In this document: one piece after another, positions 22,938 through 37,300 of the stretch
How positions within the stretch are numbered: the first letter of the stretch is position 1
Layout of the letters: every line of letters starts with the position of its first letter
Assembly (NCBI GenBank): GCA_949318235.1
Contig: OX439134.1
Coordinates: 28,156,459-28,220,458 of the forward strand
DNA: 64,000 nt
From: Ecdyonurus torrentis
Lineage: Eukaryota > Arthropoda > Insecta > Ephemeroptera > Heptageniidae
Direction: 5' to 3'
Made by a program: the position numbers and the translations under genes
Notes under the pieces: generated by a model
Told to the model about the DNA's origin: nothing
The model's input: only the letters and a program-made list of their open reading frames with translations
Database searches by the model: none

Positions 22938-23152
22938 ATTTATGAATTTATATTTTAATTTATTTAAGGTGGTCGGCGTAAGAAAGTGCCATACATGTAG
23001 TCAGGTCTAATCAAAAATAGTTTGTTTTTAATAAAGAAAATTATTTAATTTAATATTCTCTCTCGTTGCTTTTATAAAAAAACAACAACACCGTGTACGT
23101 AGATATACGTATATTTGAAAAGTTGAATGATGAAATGTGTTGTATGTTTTAG

Positions 23153-23238
23153 GTCGAATGTTGGCACGGAACACGATAGTAACTCGACATCAGAGGGTCA
23201 TGATCCTGTGACATCTGAGCAGCCTCCTCATTCCACGG
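23153..23238 (+). CDS. Ror: Ror exon: Ser/Thr/His-rich linker before Ig
   Basis: Acceptor 'TGTTTTAG' and donor 'GTAAGT'. It begins with the last base of a codon and ends with the first base of one. The frame is open back to an ATG at 23127 with no signal peptide, so I read it as an internal exon. It encodes '[17 protein letters not shown]' and more hydrophilic linker. Confidence 0.75.
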
Positions 23239-26200
23239 GTAAGTTACACACATCTCCAATATCTCACCTTGTATACATACATATACACACGTACAATACC
23301 AGCGTGTGAGAGTTAGGAGTAACCTAAACCCTTTTTCTTTGTTCTTCTTCTATATCTCATGTGCTGCAATTTCATATAAATAAGAACTTTTCTCATAAAT
23401 CTCAAGTCAAACAAAAATATGAGATTCTACATTTTACTACATCCCCCCTCGTACCATTCATACAATAAATAATTCAAAAGCTTCGTATTTTATAGCATTA
23501 TAATTACCATAATATTATTTACCTTTTTGCATATAGTTTTATTTATTTTTATATAATTTATGCATAAAAGAAATTAAGTAACTTATGCTGCATTTATGTC
23601 ATATTATAACTGTTGCTATTTAGAATAGAAGACGTTGCAAAAGTAGGTTTAGTGAGAAAGTAAACAAACTCACAGGCCAACAATACTAACAAAGTGCTAG
23701 CAGACGATTTGGTGTTCCTGTCTTAATTTAACATGCTTTCTTATGGGGCAATGAAGCAGCTATAACTTGAGTTAGATTATTTTTCAGAGCTGAAATTTTT
23801 ACTGTAGCTCACTGAGCCTCAAAGCCTTTGCTTTCCTGGATTTGAAGTAAATTGGGTGAAAAAATAATTTTTAACCAAATCACTTGAAATCCAAGAAATC
23901 AAAAGCTTGTAGGCTCAGTAAGTTACAGTAAAAATTTCAGCTCTGAAAAATAATTCTAACTTGAGTTATAGCTGATGCTTCATTCCACCATAAGAAAGCA
24001 TGTTAAATGTAGACAGGAACACAAAGTCGTCTGCTAGCACTTTGTTAGTATTGTTGGGCTGTCAGTTTATTTTCTCAGTTAACCTACTTTTGCAACGTCT
24101 GCTATTGCATAAATAATTATGAATTTAAACAAAATTTTATTCTGCTCTGCAGCATAGTTATTATGTCTAAAATTACGTTTTGTTAGGGATTAGGGATGTT
24201 ATAATTATTACGTATTTATTTTAGACCATGTGGCTCAACAATTTCTTTCATCCGATATTTATTTTTAATATTGTATATAATATACGAATATATAATAAAC
24301 TTTACGCATTATTTGAACTTAATAAATATGTATTGTTATGATATTTCCTACGTTAAAATATGTTGAAATTATGTCCAAATTTGGGTTGCAGATTCTTTGT
24401 TATTATTATTAGGATCAGCTTAATTTGAATTGCGGGAAGGGAAAAAATTGTACATTTCAAGAATATTTTTATTTAATTTTTCAGCTTTAATTAAACATAT
24501 AAAAAAATAAATACATTTTTCTTTTTTGAAGTATAATTTTACTTCAAATACAGTTAATTCATAGTATAACTATATTATATAATAATATAATTTACTAATT
24601 TAAATTTTTTTTTTCACCTCAACATAGTAAAAATGACTTCATATACATTTAAACCTAAAATGACTTTAAAAACTAAAAACTTTGAAAAACCACATTTTTT
24701 TTTTTTTTTTTTTTTTAACTTTTTGATGAACTTTCAGCAAAGACAGTAAAAAGGGTAATAAATAACCCGCATATTCATTTCGACCTTTGTAACTTTTAAT
24801 ATAATTGTATAAATTTAAACTCATTGTAAATTCCGCCTTTATAAAACAATTAAAAGTACACGCCATACAACCCCTTATACTTTGGCTTAAGCGAGACTTT
24901 TAAGCTTTGAAGCAGGAGGAGCAAGCGAGAGTAGCTAGGGGTCAGTCAAAAATTTAACTACCCCACGCTAAAAGGCCAAACTGACCGTTAACATAAGAGG
25001 GTTGATAAAACATTTTTAGTTTGATAAAATAATGCTTCTCTCTTTTAATACAAAGCTTATTGTATTTAACTAATTTTACATTTTATTATTGTTTAATTAA
25101 CCGAATTAATTAGAATATTTTTAATAAACCTTGTTATTTTCATAAATATTTTAAAATTATTAAATTTTTTGTTCTATTATATAGACACAAGTGGTTTAGG
25201 TTACACTTTTTACAATCATAAAAATTATACATTCTTTTGTCTTGTCATTTTTTGAACATTCTAATCATAATGCATACTATTTACAGTATGTTTTAAAAAG
25301 TTTTAAGCTAAATTTAATTTTATTATTTTTATTATTTTCTATGTCAATTTTGCTATTGTATAAAGTTCATTAAAATAATTCTTAAAATATTAGATTAAAA
25401 CAGCAAAATATAAGTTTTTGCGTCTGTGAGAGTAAATATTTGTGAAAAATACATCAACTTGTTCTCTGTTTAACATTATGTAAAAGTGAGGGGGGACTTG
25501 AGGGGACCTGTCCCCGCAAAAGAATTATAAATTAACATTGATTTATGGAACTTCCCCTCTTTTTCCCCTTAAAGTCCCTGCATAAGAATCAACCCAGTTC
25601 TACCTTTTATACTCATATATTTGTGTCTATATTTTTAGTATTTCGGTTTGTATATTTCAATTATTATATTTGTGAAAATCACTTCTTCGTGTATCTTTTA
25701 ATTGCCTGTGTTTCGTAGTTATGGTTGGGTTAAAAATTTAGTCCGCATCCATAATGTAAACTAAAAAGAATACAAACCAATACCTATTCGTTAAAAACAT
25801 AAATACATATGCATATGATAATTTGAAAAAGTGTAAAATTATTAAAATTAAAAAATTGATAATATTAAAAGCTAAGTCCAACAAAAATACATAAAATAAT
25901 ATAGTATGAAAAAATATAAATCTAAAAGGGGTTTCATGAAGTGCTAATGGATAGTCTGATGAAAATCAATAAAAGAAATATTCGGCCTAAAAAATTAACT
26001 TTTAAATGAAATTTATTTTGCTTAGTTTTTCTATCCCAGTATGTGTGCTGAAAATATAACATACAATTTTTCAAGTACTCGAGTGTATGCAGTACTTGAA
26101 AGCAATAAATGTAATTATGACTACTTGAAAAATCACTTGCTTTAAGTACTTTAATTATGCACTTGAAATTAACGTTATATACTCGTTTTTTTTTTTATTA

Positions 26201-29200
26201 TTATTATTAATTAACAAAATTGTTTCATTGGTAGTTGTTGGCATTCTTACTTATTATATTTGTAAACATAATATATACGATTAGTTTTAACCCTTTATTG
26301 AGGGAATATAAAATGATCATAATGTATAAATTATATACGCGCAATTGACGTACTGCAAATATGTCAGATAAAAAAAAAGGGGGTGCACAACAAAATATAC
26401 ACAAAAATGCTATAAAAAGTATAAGAAACTTTAATTAATAGAATTCAAACCTTACTTTATACGTTTTGTTTTATGATATGTGCCTTATTATATTTTTTAT
26501 TATACCTTTCGACTGCTACTTTTGCTTTTTACCGGGGTTGAAAAAAAAAAGTTATAAACTCGTAAAAATTTGAAATAGTTTGCCTCATTTAACTTTTTCA
26601 ACTGCAACAGTTTTCTAAAAAATAAAATAAAAATAAAACAATAATAAAAAAAACTTTATTAATTCATTCATTTCATTATTTCAGTTAGTTTATGTACTGT
26701 ACAGTAGTTTTCTCAAAACTTAGCCCCGCAATGCAATACGAAGCAATATATTACGTAATTTCGAAGAAAATTAAGTATATCCACTGTTTTCCGTTGGGCT
26801 TTTGATCGGTCATATACAAAAGTTAGATTTTATTTTAATTATTATTATAATCCGGTGTTAATTGTGATGTTTACTAAAATTAGAAACATTTATATATACT
26901 GTATAAATAAAATGCATGAGTTAAAAAGGATCTTATAAGTTGCCTATAGTCAATGCCAAATATAACGTCCTATAATATACTACCGATGTATAATGTTTTA
27001 ACCAATAGTAATTTTATGTGAAATTACCAATGTTTCAGTGACCCTACACGTACTGAAGCCACTGCCCAACATTACCAAAGAAACAGGAGAGTCGATCAAA
27101 TTGAAGTGCGAGGCAGATGGTGAACCTGCACCAGTCAAGTTTCGCTGGCTAAAAAATGATGCACCACTTTACGTAAGTATAAGCAAAAGAGTTACACGGA
27201 AAAATAAATTATTTCTTATAGGAAATACATGAATCCTGTAAATTGTAATAGCTAAATATTAAGTTATTGAACAGTTATTGATATGTATATATACATATTA
27301 AACATTGTCACCTATAAGCTAGGTGAAATGCCATCTAATCTAGGTTTGACACACCATTATTTTAGGGGTAGAGGCGATAGGGTTGACCACCCTTAAAACG
27401 GTCAAAATACATTACAGGTTACCACCCGTCACCTCCTCCCCCCAACCCCCCCCCCCCTTCCCCCGAGATTAACATTGCAGTATAGCTGGAATCGCCCTCT
27501 ACACAATTGTTGGCTGGATTTGCCCCTGCATTATTGTAGTATGTTTTACCTGCATTAAGTATTATTGTATACAGTCTCTTTCATAAAAAATTTGAATTCT
27601 ATTGGCTTATGGCCATACAATGCAATCAGATGGAGATTTCAGTTGACGCAAAACTCTATCTAAAATACATGTTATTTCCATAAGCTAATATAATTCAATT
27701 TTTTATGAAAGTGACTGTACAATATTAATACCTGTTTCAGGTTAATATTTACCTATTGCAATTTATAGAATTTATATTAACAGTAATTTCTTTCAGTGTA
27801 TATATTGAAGTAGCTATAGGGATGGATTTCTCTTACTTGTATACACAGTACGTACAACTTGTTGAGGGTGTATGTGAAGGGTGAAATTACGTACAGTACT
27901 TGAAGTTGTATGAAGGTAATCCTTCCCCCCTGCTCCCCTCGACTACTTATACAAGTGAACTCTTAACGTGACTTGAGCTATACTGTAAATTTTATATTAA
28001 AACTTTTTTAAATTTAAAAAAATTACATTAAAAAAGTAGGGTACTAAAAATAGTTACAAACTTATTATTTTTTACAGCAACTTTTTTATAGACAAAGAAT
28101 AATAAAAATTTGAATGATTAAAATATTTCATTTTATACCAAAAGAAAAACTTCTTTTTTTTATTTAGTTTGATTCAAAATTGGTATAAAATTAAATTATT
28201 GACATCATTGTAAGTTTCAATCGTAATTATTTTTAACACATCTGGTAAACGTTTGTCGCAAGAAAAGGAGAATAAGGATCAAATTATTGTCGAGTCTTAT
28301 ATAGAGTTTTAGATTTCGTGCATGGGCGGTGCATGGCTGTTCAATTTTACTGGGTAACCTGTACCTAACTATAAAGTAAATAGAAATGCATTTTATTTAT
28401 TTATCATTTTTAAGCACATTATTTTCCCGTCATAATATAAGGTGGTTTCATTCATGTTAAAGTCAGCGTCATCGAGTACTAAATAACATTGGCCCGGTAT
28501 AGGAAAATGGCACATTTTGCCAGTTTAAAAATCCTTAGCAATTTTTTTGAGAGCATTGATGCTGTTAACAAGTTGAATTAGTACCTCAAATGTGCAATAA
28601 AAATAATAATTACCAAAAAATTGCTAATTTTCCAAAGAAAATAGCCAAAATCTACGTTTGTCCCATGCTGAGCAATTATGTTATTCATTTTGCTCAAGAA
28701 GAGCATTGAAAAGCATTCAGAATGACGTCATGCGTATACACCCTATACTGTACGCAGTAAAACTTGCATTAAACTATGCTTATTGTTATATTTGAGATAA
28801 CAAATAATTATATTTTATAAAAACTAAATTAGTTTTATATGCCTGACGCCTGACAACAAAATTATACAAAAAACAAATAAAAGTTAAAATTTCTGATTTT
28901 TTTATTACTGTGATTTCTCGTTTGAATTCCAAAGAAAGCTGAATCATTATTATATTTCATTAAATTAACATTAATTTAAATTATATTATTATTTATTAAA
29001 TTAATTATTTGTCTTTTTTTTTTCCTTCATATTTTAGCATAAATTTTATCCACAGTTGAAAAAGAAAATCAATTCTATAATATCATTTTTTAATTATATA
29101 TAAATTTTATTTTAATTTTGATGTTGAAAGGCAAATAATTGTATTTTTTTTAATTGTAACATTGTTGTTTGCCTAAGGGCAACATTTGTCATTAAAAATG

Positions 29201-29236
29201 TGATATTATTAAAACTGTCTGATAAAAAATATATAG

Positions 29237-29312
<76 letters not shown>

Positions 29313-29580
29313 AATAACGTTTTTTATATTTGTTTATTTTGTCAAATAATTAAAACTTTGAAAAAAATGTAAACAAAAATTATTTTAGGTTTTTTCCCTC
29401 ATTTAATTAATATACAATTGTTTAAAAATAGTAATAAATATGATGAATTATATGAATATTAAAATAAAGTAACCATCGTTGTTTGAAAATGTATAAGAAT
29501 ACTTAATTTTAGTGCCTCTTGATGCAAACTGCATTCGTCGTAATAAATTCTTATATATATATCATAATAATAATATAATA

Positions 29581-29656
<76 letters not shown>

Positions 29657-31728
29657 GGAATAGACCAGAGAAAAACATAAGCATTTATATTACAAAACAC
29701 TTGATGGGATTTACATAAATAACATAAGTTTGTCTCAAAACCAAACAGTAGCCCCGTATAGCAGTGATCAGAAAATTCGATTTATGCAACCCGCACAACA
29801 TTTTCATACTAATTTTTGCATGTTTCTGACGTCATAAACATGAATTTTCATGCAAATTGCATACTTTACAGTTTTTTCACGCTCTCTCGTGGGGCTACAT
29901 TAACATTCTGGTAAAAATTTTCATCAGTTTTGACGTTCCCTTTTCGTGTTTATTCATTAAAAAGCACTTGTTCTTTTATATGGTCTATGGCTTTAATATT
30001 ATACTCTTAATTTTATACTGATAAAATGTTACAGTATCAGTATATTATGTTTTTAAATCTAATTCACTGAATATTATAATTTGAATTTTTAGTATGGCAA
30101 ATAACAATCAAATGTGACTTCCATATTATACAGTACATTAAATTCATAATAATATATGTATTATGTACTAAAAATAGACTATACTCGTATTATTCTTTCG
30201 CTCAATCACCATCTGTAAGTGGTAAATAGATTGTCCAGCACAGAAAAAAACGAGCACTTCTCTCAATTATTTCAAATTTATAATTTCTTCATATTTTTCG
30301 ATTTTTTTGTTTGTTTTTTGTTTTGTTTTTGTTTAAGTTATATTGAAGCTGGTTATTGAGGGATTAATTTGAGACAATCACTGCAATTTCTAATAATTTC
30401 ATTTTTATACAGTATATTGGCGTACAAAGTATATAAATATATTTGACAACAAAATATCGTGTCTCTGGCTTTGTCTATATTATCAATTTGCTGTAAATTT
30501 TTATATGTAATTCTCTCCATATATATATGCGATAGTATATGCGGGTAGAAAGATGGGTATATTTATTTTAATTTGCCATAATATTGTTATAAGTATATTA
30601 TAAGTTTGTACGTATATTATGCTATTTAAATTCATTATTTTCAATGAAATATGCGTGAACTCTCAATTCCCGCACCTCATATTATCATACTTTCTCCTAT
30701 ATAATATGTAATTTATTTGTTGACCTTACAGGAGGAGCGAGGCAGGGTGATCACACGAAAGTTCGGCGGGTCAGGTCGACCCCTGGGAACACGACTTCGT
30801 ATTGCAGACCTGGACACTCACGACACAGGGTACTATACATGTGAGGCCATCAGTGGTAAAGTTAGAGTCTCCTCAACTGGCATCTTAGTCGTCAAGATGG
30901 GGAGATGGGGAGAGTCAAGTAAGTATTATTATTAGAAGGTGAAGTCAAATATCATGATTTTTAACGTCTTAAAGGCGTAGAACACATTAAACTAAAAACT
31001 TGCCTAACTTCCTAACAAACCTAAATATCAACGTTGATTTGGCCGGAGTCATTGATTTCTAATTTATTTTCCATTTACGAAATGCTAGTTGCGGGTGTAT
31101 GACGTCACGGTGTTTTCACGTGCTTTTACAAGGGGAGCTGTGACGTCATCAACCCGCAACTGGCATTTTCTGAATGGAAAATAAATTAGAAATCAATGAC
31201 TCCGGCCAAATCAACGTTGATATCTAGGTTTCTTAGGATGTTAGATAAGTTTTTTGTTCAAAGTGTTTTACGCCTTTAACGTTATCAATTTGATATTATT
31301 TGAAGGTAGTTTTTTTTTCTCAGCTATCTTTATATTAAATATATAACCATTAAAATAATGTTTTCAAAAACTCGTAAGTTAGCCATTACATTATGTATAT
31401 CTAAATTTTAAACCCCTATAACTCAAATTTTTGAATGAGTATAAAGGTTTATAGATCTTACGATCCTGAAGCTAAGACACTAATCTAGGAAGAGCATATT
31501 TTAATGTTGTCTGAGATTTGCCTGGGAAGCCACCCACTATTACCTAAATGATAGTAAAATCAGTTATTTTTACTATTTCTTCAACAGTATCTCATTTTTA
31601 TAATAAATCTCCTCTTATTCAAAATTTATTATTGGAAACATTGGCATTTTGTTAATATGTCTAGAACTGAAAATTGAAAGTGTCTTTTGGTCTTCACTGT
31701 TATCATAATCATTCTTCTATACTGTCAC

Positions 31729-31759
<31 letters not shown>

Positions 31760-32239
31760 CTTTTCTAAGAATTTATTTTCATTGCAAAATTAGTGACCAA
31801 ATTCTTTTTTCACTTTTTTTCCATAAGAAAAGCATTGGAGTAACCAAGTTGATTAATGATTACTAATTAGTATATAACAATGAAAAATCCCTAATATACA
31901 AGTCTTGGATTCTGTAATACTTTTTTTTTTTTTTTTTTTTTTTAAAGTGGTCCATTTTGCAATTTAAATTTATCAATAACTTAAAGACAAGATTCATTAA
32001 ACATAAAAAGACTTCTTTAAATAGATTTTACTTTATAATGTAAATAAACATGATAAAAAATAATCACACGAAGCATGAAACACAGAGTATCAAAGTAACT
32101 TTTCCATGAAATATCTTTTTGATGTTATTGTTATTTTTTTTTTTTTGTACTCCGATAAAATAAAAAAAAAACTTTCTAGAAAATAATAATACACAGCGTG
32201 TGATGTGTATAATATAATACTGTACACCATAATAATGAT

Positions 32240-32281
<42 letters not shown>

Positions 32282-33624
32282 ATATTTTAATCTTTTATAC
32301 ACAGAAAATAATGATGTAAACTTGCGGTGACGGTAAAATGTTAAAATCTGTCATTTAATGTTACATCAAGATCATTATCAAAGACTCTTCATTGATGTAT
32401 TTTTTTTTTATGTCAAGTGATTTTTTTTAATGGAATTTGTGAGCTGAATTTACATGGTAAAATTTTTATTATTAAAAAATAATGAGAAAATATTTTCATA
32501 TAATATAATCTTAAGGCATTTTGCTCTGTTTGAACAGGCCTTAGACTAAGGCCTGTTCAAACAGAGCAAAATTTTTCATGTGCATTACGTAGATTTGATG
32601 GCAATGAATCTTCAATTAATTTCTGTATTAAAATAGTACGCAATCAATCAAATTTATTGTACAGTGTAAAATATTGATTCTCTTAAAGTGTGAACAAATC
32701 AAAATAATATTTCAAAAAAAATAGTAGTGAAGAAATATTGGTTAAATTAATTAAAGGAATAGACCAGAGAAAAATATAAGCATTTATATCACAAAACACT
32801 TGATGGGATTTACATAAATAACTTTAGTTTGTCTCAAAACCCAACTGTAGCTCTGTAGTAGTGATCAGGAATTTCGATTTATGCAACCCGCATAACATTT
32901 TCATATTAATTTTTGCATGTTTCTGACGTCATAAACATGAATATTCACGCAAATTGCAAACTTTACAGTATTTTCACGCTCTCTCGTTGGGCTACATTAA
33001 CATTCTGGTAAAAATTGTCAACAGTTTTGAAGATTCCATTTCGTGTTTATTCATTAAAAATCACATGTTGTTTTATGTGATCTATGGCTTTAAAATAATA
33101 TTTAAATACTATTTAAACTAAGTTAGGTAAGGTAACCAATGATAGTATGAAGAAAAAAAAAAAGTTAAAATCAAACTTTGTACATAATAATTTTATATCG
33201 CTAAAATGAAGTTTAGCATGTAGACATATCTACAAAAATGAGGTTATAAACAAAATTGTTATTTTTTATTTTTATGTGCATAGCATGTGTAGATGTGGTT
33301 CTTTTATACATTATTATGAAATTATTTTCCAGTTCTAATTTGTGCTTTGTTTTATGTTTTTATAGGACGAATGAATTCACCGGCAACAATTCCAAATTAT
33401 TCACCAGTTTTCCCAGACTTTCCAGGACTTTCGGGAGGGTAAGATTATAAACATTTTTATTTATTTATTTTTTATTGAAATTATTGCTATAGCTATATAT
33501 AACCTTTCAAAAAACTTATGACATTTTTTGATTTTTTATTTTAAATTTTGATATTTGATATTTTTATTAAAAAAGTTTTATATGTGCAAATTTAGAATAA
33601 AATCATTTTTAAAATCATTTTCTC

Positions 33625-33670
<46 letters not shown>

Positions 33671-34275
33671 TCTTAAAAAAAACTTAAAATAAATTAAAGC
33701 TTTTTCCTTTATTATCATCATATTTTTTTATATTCTCTTCATTATTTACAAAAATCTTAAACTTTTTTCGTAACAAAAAAAAAAAAAAAAAAAAAAAAAA
33801 AACTACAACCAACAACTATTATTTAAAAGACTTTATAAAAAATATTAATATTTTTAGTCTCCTTTTTTTTTTTTTTTTTTTTTTTTTAATAACAAAGAAT
33901 TTTTATTCTCTTTTTCCCCGTAATGTTGTTTTACTTACTGAAAATACAACAAAAGAAATAATATATTTTCATGAATAATAAAAATAAAAATGAACGCAGA
34001 CGACATTATTAGCTTTTCAGACGACGGAATTTGCGAGTCATGTTTTATATAAACAACTAAAAGATACGGCGAGAGTACTGTACGAGAGAAGGGGGGTCGC
34101 TAATGGTATTTAGATTGGATATTTAATGCTCAACGACTTTTTTAAACTCAAATGAGTCTTAAAAAATATTTATATAGAAGGTCTTATTTTTCTCTTGACT
34201 TTTATGTGAAATGAAATTGTCAACAATTTTATTCGTTTTTTTCTTCTTTTCTTGTTGTTTTGCTTTTTTTATGCA

Positions 34276-34330
<55 letters not shown>

Positions 34331-37300
34331 GGTTAAGATTTTATTTATGGAATTTCCATTTTGCGTTAATTGCAAAACTGAATATCTGAATTCAAATTCA
34401 AAACTATACAGTAACATAAAGCATATATTGTATCATGCAGAAAGCTAAGCAAAAAAATAGTGATAAAATAATGACATTTTCTTATCATTAATACTTTTTA
34501 ACATAAAATATTGCTATACATTTTGCGTGCATATATTATATGCACGTAATGCAGTAATACCTTTTAAAATAAATCAATATTATTGCATTAAAAAAAAACG
34601 AGTCAATTTTTATTTCCAGATATTGGTGACAGTTTCAGACTCGCGTAAACTTTTATTAGTAATTAATTAGCTTTTGATTGTGTTAATTAGGCCACTTAAA
34701 CGCCCGCTTATTGGTTCTTCTTCTATTATATAATACCAATTTGATAGCCAGTGGACCGCATCTTTTAATGACATCTCGATCGTAATGTTCTTTTCAATTG
34801 TTAATTCCATACATATAGCGTAATATGTCAAAGTAATAAAATTGACATTTTTCTTCGATCACCGTTTTTATTTCCTAACTTAAAAGCGCATGAAAAAGCG
34901 TTGAAGATACAATATATATAACATGTCAAATTTTTCCATGCAGCAGGGTTGAAACAGGCGTTCTATCATTATTTCATTTATTAAAAAAATTATATTTTTT
35001 TTCACGCCAAGTATTCAACAAACTTTGCAGAACAATAAACGAAACAGTTTTTTCTTCTTCTTTTATTCATACTTGTATGTTTTTGAAAGAAAAAAAAAAA
35101 AAAAAACTGAAAGTAAACTTTTATTGTATAATTTTTTTTTTTAAGTATCTTGAAAATTTAACACCAAATTGCAGGTGTTGCGTTTTTATAGTTAACTTTT
35201 TTTTTAAACTTTTGCGATGCGATCAATATCAAAATAAAGTTAAAAAAGTTTTTCCCGCGCTCGCATGGGAATATCATTTTTTATAGGTGGCAGCACAATG
35301 CAAATAGCGAAATGTCAATAAAGGCAGCTGCCAAAAATTTACGATAGGACGCCGCGATTGTTTTATTTGTAAAAAATAATGAATTAAAATGAGATTAAAA
35401 AGTTATATACGTAAATCTATTGTAATTTTAGTTATATTATTTGCCAGTGTATCATATGCTATCGATGAATACGATCAATTTAACACAACAGGGTAATTAT
35501 AAACATTTTAAAATCACGTTTTTATGTTTTGATTTTTATCATTACACGTATTTCATGTTTTTCAATTTTGACATAAAATAATATATTTCTTGTACTAAAT
35601 AATATGTTAAATTCTTTTTAAATTACATGTTTTATCATTTAAAATTATAATTTTGTAACAAATTTACCTTCTTTATTGTTAAATATGCAATATTTCAATA
35701 ATGGTTACGCCCCCTTTTCATAGATAATTTTTTCAGATAAATTATTTTTTATTTATCTTTCATTTTTTCTATTTTTCAAACTTTTTATAAGTTTAAAATT
35801 ATCCAAGTATAAAGCTGAATAGAAAGTGTATTAGTATGGTGAAATTTCAGAGTTACCTTTGTTTTTATTTTTATTGATTTTCTTAGCATAAAAGATAGCA
35901 TAATTGTAACATATTGTGGCACGCCCAAAATGGACCCCTATTTTAGAGACCCATCAAAAAAACATTAATTTCTGCTGGCACTGAAAATTTTTAACTTAAC
36001 AATAGGCTATTTGCAAAAACCACATGCAACTACATTTGCCTCCTATAAAAAAAGAGGCACTTGTTATTTTGTTATATTTAGTACAGTATTTAATTATAAT
36101 CTCCCTAACACTGCCAAAAAGTAAATGCCATTTAAAATACATATTGAACATTATGGCGCTCACAATATGTTAAAATATCCTTCAAACGAGGTGCCCCAAT
36201 ACCATATTATGTATATATCAATGTTTATCCGTCGAAGTGAACGAACTACACTTTACAAATTTCACTCAAAATGAACGATCTGCGTTTGGCGCTTCTACAC
36301 GTTTTAACATGAGAAATAGATAGGGGGAACTTGGAATTTGTAAAGTGTAGAACGTTCATTTTTCACAAAATTTGTAAAGTGTAGTTCGTTCACTTTGATG
36401 GTTAAGCATCAATACGTACACTCCCCCTGAATAAATCTGCCCGGTTGCGTTAAAGTTTCCTCGTATATTTAACATTTGGAGACATGAACGCTGCAGTCAG
36501 ATTTATTCGGGGAGAGTGTACCTACTATATTGTACTATACCAGTAGTGTTTCATACTGTATTATTAATGCTACAACATGTTTGTTTTGGTGCAGGATCCC
36601 AGATGGTGTTGACTCGTTAACTCCGAGCCAACACTCAGATGAAGAGGAAGACAGAGATGACGATGATGATGGACTGAGAGGCAGGGAAATTGTGTTTGAT
36701 GGAGGAATTCAACCACCCAATATGGGGGGTAGTAACCCAGGCTTGATGCCTAACCCTGCTTTGAGTCTTCCTGGACCAGGTATGAACTAAATACAATTAA
36801 AATTACCTAACAATAAATTTTTATTACAGTATTCTGATCAGAAAATACTAACGTATGACCTTTTCACTGTTCCACCGCCCTCAAATAAGTAAGTTTTTTT
36901 AGTGTATGAAAAGCACTCAATCCTCAAAATTCAAAATTGTTTATTCATTTGTTTCTCCTACAATCAGTATACAAAACAATGTATATGCCAAGGTTCACAT
37001 CTACAAATCCTCTTTCAAGAAATAATAAAAATTTATCATTTAATGGAGTTACTTTTTTTAATTGCATTAATTGCATTTAATTAATTAATTTGCATGATCG
37101 TTAATCCTAATACAATGTATTGAAGCATGCGTGTGTTATCTTAACTTTAATTTTATTACTTTCATTGTAATTCTTTGATTATTTGTACTGAGTGTACCGC
37201 CAATGTAGTGGGCGCAAAGCCCGTTTCTGGTTGACAATAAATAAATAATTAATTAATTTTTTCCCTTGATATAGTAACTACACACGTATTCATTTATTTA

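Larger units (their letters stand above)
27173..30731 (+). other. Ror intron, 3.6 kb
   Basis: Holds MITEs at 27570, 28500 and 29652, a C-rich tract at 27420-27470, and long TA microsatellites at 29239-29310 and 29590-29651. No gene seen. Confidence 0.6.
30919..33365 (+). other. Ror intron, 2.4 kb
   Basis: Contains two TTAA MITEs (30969 and 32751), a perfect 27-bp-arm foldback at 32518 and several poly(A)/poly(T) tracts. No gene. Confidence 0.6.

Noticed and set aside
25955..25990. 'CTGATGA' followed by 'GAAA', hammerhead-like
   Set aside because: No stem II can pair between the two boxes and no stem I or III was found.
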